Shown here: piece after piece, positions 54,690 to 62,600 of the stretch
Position numbering within the stretch: position 1 is the first letter of the stretch
How the letters are laid out: every line of letters starts with the position of its first letter
Source: VAZQ01 sp963744275
GTDB lineage: Bacteria > Pseudomonadota > Alphaproteobacteria > Rhizobiales > Xanthobacteraceae
Assembly (NCBI GenBank): GCA_963744275.1
Contig: CAVUSX010000007.1
Coordinates: 62,001-126,000, forward strand
Length of the DNA: 64,000 nucleotides
Reading direction: 5' to 3'
The notes under the pieces: generated by a model
What the model was told of the DNA's origin: nothing
What the model saw: the letters and a program-made list of their open reading frames with translations, nothing else
Databases searched by the model: none
Program-made: the position numbers and the translations under genes

Positions 54690-55544
54690 TTAGGCAGCCG
54701 CGAACTGCCGCGCAACCGTCTTGAGGCGCCGCCACGAAGGGCCCGGCAGCGCCCGCACGCCGCCGTCCGGCTCGATCACGAAGCCGAGCCGCCGCGCCGC
54801 GAACCAATCGCGCACCATGAGCGCCCCCACGCTCCCCACCACGGCCCCGGCGATCACATCGCTCGGATGATGCGCCAGCACGATGACCCGGCTGGCCGCG
54901 ATGACGAGCGCGTAGACCAGCATGATGGGACGCAGGCGCGGCCACACCAGGCCGACCGCCACCAGCGCCGCGAACACGTTGGTGGCATGGCCGGACGGCA
55001 GGCTCGCATAGTCCGGCCGCCAGCTGAACGGCATGTAGCGAAACGGATCCGCATCGCCGCCGATGAACGGCCGCGCCCGTCCGATCAGCCGTTTGACGAT
55101 GGTGACGAACAGCCCCGGCAGCGCGATCGCGGCGAAGACGAATCCGAGCCGCACCGTGAACGCCACCATGACCAGCTGGCTGACACGCGACAGCGCCGGC
55201 GAGGCGAGCGCCGCCATGCTCACGAGCGTGAGGCCGAGCGGAACCAGGAACCAGTCCGAGGTGCCATAGCCGGTCAATGCATTGAACAGGCGGATGACCC
55301 ATTCCGGCAAGCCCGCGACCGCCATGATGGTCGCCCGGTCGATGAGCACCATGGTGGCGGCGACGAGCGCGAGCCCCAAGAGCGCGCCGAGCCACAGACG
55401 GGCGGGCGCGCGCCAAATCGGTCGCTGGACGCCCGGGCGCGGCGGCCGGCCGATGAGCGCCAACCAATCGCGCGCATTGCCGAGGAGCCGGCGCGGCCAC
55501 GCGCGGTTGGCGGCCGGCGGCTCGAGCTCGCCCGCCACGCTCAC
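54690..55544 (-). CDS. PAP2 family phosphatase
   Basis: This membrane phosphatase of about 284 residues has all three PAP2 signature blocks: KRLIGRARPF, YASLPSGHATNVFAALVAVG, and SRVIVLAHHPSDVIAGAVVG. About six membrane helices are present. It may dephosphorylate lipid A or recycle undecaprenyl pyrophosphate. I place the start at a GTG (55544) that overlaps the stop of the GT39 gene as GTGA, giving VSVAGELEPPAANRAW. The open frame continues much further upstream through the GT39 gene, but only as an out-of-frame shadow. The C-terminal 50 residues after the domain are basic. Confidence 0.87.
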   Translation of the reverse strand: MSVAGELEPPAANRAWPRRLLGNARDWLALIGRPPRPGVQRPIWRAPARLWLGALLGLALVAATMVLIDRATIMAVAGLPEWVIRLFNALTGYGTSDWFLVPLGLTLVSMAALASPALSRVSQLVMVAFTVRLGFVFAAIALPGLFVTIVKRLIGRARPFIGGDADPFRYMPFSWRPDYASLPSGHATNVFAALVAVGLVWPRLRPIMLVYALVIAASRVIVLAHHPSDVIAGAVVGSVGALMVRDWFAARRLGFVIEPDGGVRALPGPSWRRLKTVARQFAAA

Positions 55545-57280
55545 AGCGGGCTTTCCGAACGGAACACCGCCATCGTGATGGCCTGACCGTTGCTGATATT
55601 GATCGCCTCGAGGCGTGGACCGGGCGAATAGCGCAGCCCGATCGCCTCCGCTTGCGCGGCGAAGTCGCGCTCCTGGCGCGCCTCGATGAAGGCGAACCGG
55701 CATTCTCCGCCGGCCAGGAATTCGGCGGCGCCCGCCGTATCGGTGAGCCGTGTCGCCGTGCCGGCCAGGAACACCAGGCTCGGCTCGTGATAGCCGACGC
55801 TCGCGGCCACGACCGGCCGCGGGCATCCGCTGTCGCGCAGGATGCGCGCCAGCGCGGGGCTCGGAAATAGTGGCTCCAGGGCCGGAATGACCACCCCGAA
55901 CAGCGCAAAGGCGAGCAGGACCGCGGCCGCGACGCCGCGCAGCAGGGATTGCTCGGCGCCGTCGGCCTCGTAGAGCCGCCAGGCGATCAAGCCCAGCACC
56001 ATGGCGCCGCCGCCGAAGACCCAGGCGAGCAGCCCGAACTGATGAACGATCGCGATCAAGCAGACGACGCCGGCGATGCCGAGCAGCAGCGGAAAGATGA
56101 ACCACCATGCGAGCCCCGGCGTCAGCCACCGGTTTCGCGACAGCATGCGCGCTTCCATGATGCCGGCGATCAGGATCGCGATCGCCGGATACAACGGCAG
56201 CACGTAATGCGGCAGCTTGGTCACCACCAATTCCAGAATGATCCAGGACGGCAGCAGCCAGGCCAGCAGGAATTTGGCGCCGGGCTCGCGCCGCGCCGCC
56301 CAGACCGCCGGGGCGGCAAGGCCGGCCAGCATCGAGCCCGGAAAGAACATCAGCCAAAACAGCAGGAAGTAGGAGCCCGGCGGCGCGCCGTGACCTTCCT
56401 GGTTGCTGTACAGCTTCGGAATGAGATCGTGGCCGACCAACTCGGCCAGGAAAGCGTCGTCGGCGCGGCCGATGATGGCGACGAACCAGGGCAGCACCAG
56501 CGCGGCGAACCATACGACGCCGATCAGCGGTTTCAGCGCCATGAGCCAGTCGGCGCGGCGATCGATGATCGCCAGCACCAAGGCCGCAACGCCGACCACC
56601 ATGATGATGAGCGGTCCCTTCAGCAGGACGCCGAGCGCGAGCGCGGTCCAGAATATCGCCGGCAGGATCCAGGCCGAAAGCGTCCCGGCCGCCGCGTCGA
56701 GCCGCGCGCGCTGCTCCGGCAGATAGACGCGCGCCAGCGCCCCCATGGCGGCCACCACGGTGGCCAGCAGCATGGCGTCGGTGGTGGCGAAGCGCGCCTC
56801 GACGCCGAGCAGGATCGAGCTCGCCATCATCAGGCCGGCCAAGAGCGCGGCGCGGCGCGACACGAAGGCGAGCGCCGTCCAGTAGGTCAGCAGCACCGCT
56901 CCGATGGCGCCGGCCAGGGAGGGAACCCGGTAGAGCCAGATCGTGGTCAACGCCCGCGTCATGCCGAGCGCGCGCGCCGTGTTCACCACGCCGGCCTGCA
57001 GCCAGTAGATGCCGACCGGCTTCTTGTAGCGCACCTCGTCCTGGAACCGGATGTCGATGTAATCCCGGTTCTCGATCATCTGCTTGCTGGCTTGCGCGAA
57101 GCGCGCCTCGTCGCGGTCGATCGGCGGAATGGTGAAGAAGCCGGGCAGGAAATTGAGCAGCGCCACCAGGACCAGCACGGCGGCGGCGCGCGCATGGGAG
57201 CGCGTGGCAAAATCCAGGATCGCGCCCAGATTGCGCGCCGGCGCCAGCTGTTCCTGGTCGTAACGGGCGGTAACCGCCAT
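55541..57280 (-). CDS. ArnT-like GT39 family glycosyltransferase
   Basis: This integral membrane enzyme of 579 residues has about twelve helices. The N-terminal periplasmic loop has the GT-C acidic motif PPIDRDEARFAQASKQMIEN, followed by RYKKPVGIYWLQAGVVNTAR. PGSYFLLFWLMFFPGSMLAG and KLPHYVLPLYPAIAILIAGI are ArnT-like. A soluble C-terminal part follows. It should transfer a sugar from polyprenyl phosphate to lipid A or another envelope acceptor. It is the first gene of the operon GT39-PAP2-GT2-LAB_N, whose genes overlap or nearly touch. The sugar cannot be deduced. Confidence 0.88.
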   Translation of the reverse strand: MAVTARYDQEQLAPARNLGAILDFATRSHARAAAVLVLVALLNFLPGFFTIPPIDRDEARFAQASKQMIENRDYIDIRFQDEVRYKKPVGIYWLQAGVVNTARALGMTRALTTIWLYRVPSLAGAIGAVLLTYWTALAFVSRRAALLAGLMMASSILLGVEARFATTDAMLLATVVAAMGALARVYLPEQRARLDAAAGTLSAWILPAIFWTALALGVLLKGPLIIMVVGVAALVLAIIDRRADWLMALKPLIGVVWFAALVLPWFVAIIGRADDAFLAELVGHDLIPKLYSNQEGHGAPPGSYFLLFWLMFFPGSMLAGLAAPAVWAARREPGAKFLLAWLLPSWIILELVVTKLPHYVLPLYPAIAILIAGIMEARMLSRNRWLTPGLAWWFIFPLLLGIAGVVCLIAIVHQFGLLAWVFGGGAMVLGLIAWRLYEADGAEQSLLRGVAAAVLLAFALFGVVIPALEPLFPSPALARILRDSGCPRPVVAASVGYHEPSLVFLAGTATRLTDTAGAAEFLAGGECRFAFIEARQERDFAAQAEAIGLRYSPGPRLEAINISNGQAITMAVFRSESPL

Positions 57281-57386
57281 ATTTCCCTGCCCTGCCTAAC
57301 TCTCGGGCGGACAATAGAGAAATCGGCACGCCGGGGAAAGCAGGCGCGTGGCGGCGCTTTGGCGCGCTGCTGTCGGCGATGGGGGT

Positions 57387-59414
57387 CTACTGCAGCCGCA
57401 CCATGACGCTGTCGGTGGCGCCCTTGGCGTCCATCACCGTGAGGCGCACGAAGCCCGGCCCCTCCGGCTCGAAGAACAAGGTGCGGCGGCCGGGCCCCCC
57501 CGGCAGCGGCAGGCCGTTGACCAGCACCGTCAAGGGCCCGGCGCCGCCGCTCACCTTGAGCGGAATCGGGTCAGGCGTGCCGTCGGGTTCGCTCGCCAAT
57601 TCCAGCCGCGCGCCATCGGGCGGGAACATGATGTGCAGCGGCGGCTCGGCATCCTCGCCGGTCAGCCGGCCGGGCCGGAAGCGCTGCTGCGGCGGCGGCA
57701 ATTTGCGGGTGGCGGTCGATACGGTGCCGGGCGGCGCGCTCGGAAGCGGCGCCGGCAACGCGCCGGTGCGGGCGAAGGCATCGAACAGGATCGGTGCCGC
57801 CGCCCCGCGTCCGACCAGGCCGGGCACCGGCACGCCATCAGGCCGGCCGACCCACACCCCTATGGTGCGCTTGCCGTCGAAGCCGATCGCCCAGGCGTCC
57901 CGATAGCCGTAGGAGGTGCCGGTCTTGTAGGCGATGCGGCCGCCGACCGCATTGTCGGGCGGCGGCGTGCCCAAGAGCACGCTGCCCACATACCAGGCCG
58001 CGACCGGATCCAGGAGGCGACGCGGCGCCGGCACCACCGGCTCATCCGTCATGCGCTCGATGAGCGGCACCGTGGTGCCCAGGCGGGCCAAGCCCGCATA
58101 GAGCGCGACCAGATCGTTGAGGGTGACGCCGACGCCGCCGAGCCCCATGGCGAGCCCGGGGGCTTCGCCCTTGGGCAGCACCAGGGTGCCGCCGGCCTGG
58201 GTCAGGCGCGCCGTGAAGCGGCTGGCCCCGACCTTGTCGAGCACCGCCACCGCCGGCACGTTCAACGACATCTGCAGGGCGTGCCGCACCGTCACGGTGC
58301 CCTGGAAGGTGAGATCGAAATTCTCCGGCGCATAGCCGCCGTAGCGCACCGGCCGGTCCTCGATCAAGGTTTCGGGATGGATGAAGCCGTCCTCGAAACC
58401 CAATCCATAGATGAACGGCTTGAGGGTCGAGCCGGGCGAGCGCAGCGCCTGCGTCATGTCGACCGCGCCGGCGCGGCCGATATCGAAATAATCCGCCGAG
58501 GCGACGCGGGCCAGCACCTCGCCGGTGGCCTGATCGACCGCCAGGATGGCGACCGACAGATTGGCACCCAGCCCGCGCACGCGCTCGCGCGCCAGCTCCT
58601 CGAGATTCTTCTGCAGCGTGGCATCGATGGTCAGCCGGTGCAGGCTGCGGCCGGGCGCGGCCGCCACCGCCGCGTCGGCGGAATGCGGCGCCAGCATCGG
58701 CAGCGGCAGCCGCCCGTCCGGCACCGGCTCCCGCTTGGCGGCCGCCACCTCGTCGGCCGGCACCAGACCGGCGGCGGCAAAGCGGTCGAGCACGCGGTCG
58801 CGCGCGTCATGCGCCGCCGCGTGCGCCCGGTCGGGCCGGCGCTGCTCCGGCGACTGCGGCAGCGCCACCAGGAGCGCAGTTTCCGCCAGCGTCAGCCGGC
58901 GCGGCTCCTTGCCGAAATAAGCGAGCGTGGCGGCGCGGATGCCTTCCAGATTGCCCCCATAGGGGGCGAGGCTGAGATAGAGCGCGAGGATCTGATCCTT
59001 GCTGAGCTCCCGCTCGATCTCGATCGCCCGCACCATCTGGCGCAGCTTGGCCATGAAGCTGCGCTCGCTGCGCGGCTCCAGCAGGCGCGCGACCTGCATG
59101 CTCAGCGTGGAGGCGCCCGACACGATGTGACCGTTGCGCACGAGCTGGCCGAACGCGCGGCCGAGCGCCAGCGGATCGACGCCATGGTGCTCGAGGAAAC
59201 GTTTGTCCTCATAGGCGAACAGGAATTTGAAGAAGCGCGGATCGACATTCTCGCGCGTCGCCGGCAGCCGCCAGCGTCCCTGATCGGTCGTATAGGGCCG
59301 CAGCAAACGGCCATCGCGATCGACCACCAAAGTGGAGAACGCGAGCCCGGCCCCGAGCGGCGGCGGACCCAGAGAGGCGATCCAGAGGGCGGCAGCGAGT
59401 GAGCAAACAAACAA
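57387..59414 (-). CDS. pbpC: Penicillin-binding protein 1C
   Basis: This is a bifunctional peptidoglycan synthase of 675 residues. A membrane anchor (WALFVCSLAAALWIASLG) is followed by the glycosyltransferase domain with the catalytic Glu in FLFAYEDKRFLEHHGVDPLA and SGASTLSMQVARLLEPRSER. The transpeptidase has SxxK in ALRSPGSTLKPFIYGLGF, SLN in LQMSLNVPAVAVLDKVG, and KTG in AYKTGTSYGYRDAWAIGFDG. The C-terminal BiPBP_C domain (about residues 590-675) is present. The start codon appears to be TTG, because a stop lies a few codons before it in frame and no ATG fits. It is paired with the alpha-2-macroglobulin gene upstream. Confidence 0.92.
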   Translation of the reverse strand: MFVCSLAAALWIASLGPPPLGAGLAFSTLVVDRDGRLLRPYTTDQGRWRLPATRENVDPRFFKFLFAYEDKRFLEHHGVDPLALGRAFGQLVRNGHIVSGASTLSMQVARLLEPRSERSFMAKLRQMVRAIEIERELSKDQILALYLSLAPYGGNLEGIRAATLAYFGKEPRRLTLAETALLVALPQSPEQRRPDRAHAAAHDARDRVLDRFAAAGLVPADEVAAAKREPVPDGRLPLPMLAPHSADAAVAAAPGRSLHRLTIDATLQKNLEELARERVRGLGANLSVAILAVDQATGEVLARVASADYFDIGRAGAVDMTQALRSPGSTLKPFIYGLGFEDGFIHPETLIEDRPVRYGGYAPENFDLTFQGTVTVRHALQMSLNVPAVAVLDKVGASRFTARLTQAGGTLVLPKGEAPGLAMGLGGVGVTLNDLVALYAGLARLGTTVPLIERMTDEPVVPAPRRLLDPVAAWYVGSVLLGTPPPDNAVGGRIAYKTGTSYGYRDAWAIGFDGKRTIGVWVGRPDGVPVPGLVGRGAAAPILFDAFARTGALPAPLPSAPPGTVSTATRKLPPPQQRFRPGRLTGEDAEPPLHIMFPPDGARLELASEPDGTPDPIPLKVSGGAGPLTVLVNGLPLPGGPGRRTLFFEPEGPGFVRLTVMDAKGATDSVMVRLQ

Positions 59415-59462
59415 CGCCCAGCGATCCGGCGATCAAGGTAGCGCGCAGACCGCGCCGCAGCC

Positions 59463-59614
59463 TCTTCCCTCCCCCTGCAAGGGGGAGGGTGGCCCCGAAG
59501 GGGCCGGGAGGGGGTCCCGCCTCTCCACGAGCTCGGTGCTCGTGGCGGGACCCCCACCCGACCCGCTTCGCGGGTCGACCTCCCCCTTGCAGGGGGAGGT
59601 AAGGCGGAGAGGTC
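59463..59614. repeat. Nested palindromic repeat between the macroglobulin and pbpC genes
   Basis: Several hairpins lie in series: CCCTCCCCCTGCAAGGGGGAGGG (59468-59490), GGCCCCGAAGGGGCC, a longer GGGTCCCGCC...GGCGGGACCC pair around CACGAGC-TCG-GTGCTCGTG, ACCCGCTTCGCGGGT, and TCCCCCTTGCAGGGGGA at the far end, which repeats the first arm. Such elements are common between alphaproteobacterial genes. It separates two co-directional genes that usually function together. Confidence 0.75.
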
Positions 59615-59634
59615 GATCATTCTCGTCACCGTAC

Positions 59635-62600
59635 TCATCTCGCCGCCGTGACCTCGATCGTGCCGGTTCCGGTGCGGCCGAAACGATCGGGGCGGTACAT
59701 GTCCTCCACGGTGGCCTGCGGCAGCACGTAGCGGCCGGGCGAGACCGCCCGCACCACGTAGGCGACCGTGAACACCGCGGCGTCTCCGCTCTTGCGATCG
59801 AAGGCGGCGCTGAAGCGGTCGTCGCGGAATTCGGCATTCACCGGCTCGAGCGCGTTCTCGATCCAATCCAGCGTGCCGGTATCGCCGGAGGAGACCAGGT
59901 GCGGGTTGTCGATCTCGAACCCGGCCGGCAGGTAGTCGGCGACCATGACGCGGGCCAATTGCGGCTGCGGCTCGGTGATCTTGAGCACCACCGCGAAGCG
60001 CTGGTTCTGCTTGGCCTTGGCGGGATCGGCCGGCTTGCCGTCGAGCGTGTAGTAGAGCCGCTCGATCTTGAAGCCCTTCTCGGCCGCCGGCTCCGGCACG
60101 AGCGGCGCGCCCGACACCGTCACCACCGCCTGCAGCGGGCCCTCGCTGGTGTTGGTCACCCGGAGGGGCGCTTGCAGGTCGGCCGGACGGAAGCGCTGGT
60201 TGAGCGTGCCCTCATGCTTCTCGCCCGCCACGTCGAGCGTCGTGCTGGACGCTTCCTTGGCGAGCGAGCGGGCGGCCAGCACCATCCAGGCCTCTTCCTG
60301 GGTGGACAGATAGGAGGTGATGCCGCGCGCCGCCTCCACGCGCTCGACCGCTCCGCTGATGGTGGCGCGCGGAGCACCACTTTCGGACGCCAGCGTGACG
60401 ATGGCCGAAGCGTCGCGCAGGTCCGAGCCGTAATCGCTGCGGCCATATTGCAGCACCGGCCGCGGCGCCAGCGAAGCCAGCGCCTCGGCATAGACGCGCT
60501 CGGCACGCGCGCGGTCGCCGAGCATGCCCAGCGCAGCCGCGATCTGCGCCTTGGCGATCGGGGTCGAGAAGTCGTCGAGCTTGGTGTCGGCGAAATAGCG
60601 CAGATCGCCGATCGGGGCCGCGCCGTTGCGCGCCAGCACATAGAGCGCATAGGCGAGATCGCGCCCGCCGTTGCGGCCCGGGTCCTCGGCCGTGCCCACG
60701 AAGTTGTGCAGCCGGTCGAGCGCGAGCCGGAACGCCACGTCAGGCACCGCGAACGAGCGCTCGCGCGCCCGCGTCAGGAAGTCCGTCACATACGAGTTGA
60801 GCCAGATGTCGTCGCCGCCCGCCGACCACAGGCCGAACGAGCCGTTCGAGCCCTGCCGGGCCAGCAGCCGATCGATGGCGTCGCGGATGCGCTGATCGAC
60901 CGCCGTATCGAGCGCCAGATGGGTTTCGCTGGCGAGCTCGTTGACATAGAGCAGCGGCAGCGCCCGGCTGGTGATTTGCTCCGAGCAGCCGAACGGATAA
61001 CGGTCGAGCGCGCCCAGGAGCGCGGCCGCATCGAGCGCGGTCGAGACCCCGACCGAGACCGCAACGCTGCCGGTGCCCGGCACCAAGTCGGCGAACATGT
61101 CGTTCGACAGCGTCACGCTTTCGCCCTTGGCGATCGGGCGCACCGTGCGGCGGGCGAGGATCTGGGTCGCCGGCCGCACCGTCAGCGCGTAGTTGCGCGC
61201 CAAGGTGAGACCGTCGGGCCCGCTCACCTTGACCACCACCTTGGCGGCGCCGGCCGCGGTCGCGGTCAGCGGCAGGTTGACCGAGTTGCGCTCCTTGGCT
61301 TTGAGCCGCAGCGTTTGCGCCGCCCCGTTGCCGATCACGTCGATGCCTTCGCTCCTGGCCTCGATCTTGTACTCGCCGGCCCCGCCCTCGACGTTGTCGA
61401 GATCGAGATGCATGGTGCCGTGATCGCCGTTCAACAGGAAACGCGGCAGCGTCGCGGTCAGCACCACCGGGTCGCGAATGATGACGTCGCCGGTGGCGCG
61501 GCCGACCTTGCTCTTGCTCCAGGCCACCGCCATCACCCGGGCGGTGCCCGCGAAGTCCGGGATGTCGAACAGGACCTCCGCGCTGCCGTCGGGCTTGACG
61601 GTGACGATGCCCGAATAGAGCGCCAGCGGCGGCTGGGTGGGCGGGCTGCCCTGCAGCTCGGCGCCGGCGGCGTCGCCGCCGGACTTGATCTGGCCCTGGG
61701 CGCCCTGCATGCCGTCGATCAGCTCGCCATAGAGGTCGCGGATCTCGGTCGTGAGCTTGCGCTGGCCGAGATAATAGTCGTCGGGCGCCGGCGGCTTGTA
61801 GTTGGTCAGGTTGAGGATGCCGACATCGACCGCCGCCACCACCACGCGCGCCTCCTCGCCGGCCGCGAGGCCGGTGACCTTGAGCGGGATGCGCAGCGTG
61901 CCGTTGGGCCGGGTGAGCGCCGGCAGGTCGAGGTTCACGGCGAGCGTGCGCGCCTTGCGGTCGACGCTGAACCATTGCACCCCGATGGCGCGGCCCGGCA
62001 TGCGGCCGACCGCGACGTCGAGCGGGTTTCGCAACGTCGCCACCACATAGGCGCCGCTGCCCCAATCATTGCCGACCGGCAGGTTCAGGCGGGCGACACC
62101 CGCCGGCACGTCCTGCACGATGGTCTTGAACAGCCGGTCGCCGATCACGTTCAAGGTGACCTTGCCGGCCGTGCGCGCCGTCACCGCCACCGTCATGTTG
62201 TCGCCGGCGGCGTATTCCGGCTTGTCGACCGCGATCTCCAGCATGTCGGGCGTATCGGCGCTGGCGTCCGCATACCAGCCGGCATCGAAGGCGACCGAGG
62301 TGACCGCGCCGTTGCGGCCGCCATCGGAGACCTCGAGCCGGTAGCGGCCCCACTGCACCGGCAACGCGATGCGGCCGGGCTTGTCGGCCGCGACGTCGAG
62401 CTGCCCGTCGGCGACCCGCTTGGTCAGCTTGACCGGCTCGTAGTTCCAGGAATTGTCGCGCCGATAATACTGATATCGGGTCTCGACCCGCAGCAGCTCA
62501 TAATGCAGGCCGGTGCGCGGCAGCGGCTTGCCGTCGGGCGCCGCCACGATCACATCGAAGCTCGCATTCTGGCCCTCGCCGAGCGAGCGGCCGGAGAACA

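Noticed and set aside
54690..57329. Single 879-codon minus-strand frame as one fusion protein
   Set aside because: Only the last 284 codons are PAP2. The upstream part is out of frame with the real GT39 gene and reads as nonsense.
55949..59402. Long plus-strand open frames opposite the GT39 and pbpC genes
   Set aside because: Low-complexity Arg/Gln/Ala-rich shadows; the minus-strand proteins have full catalytic motifs.
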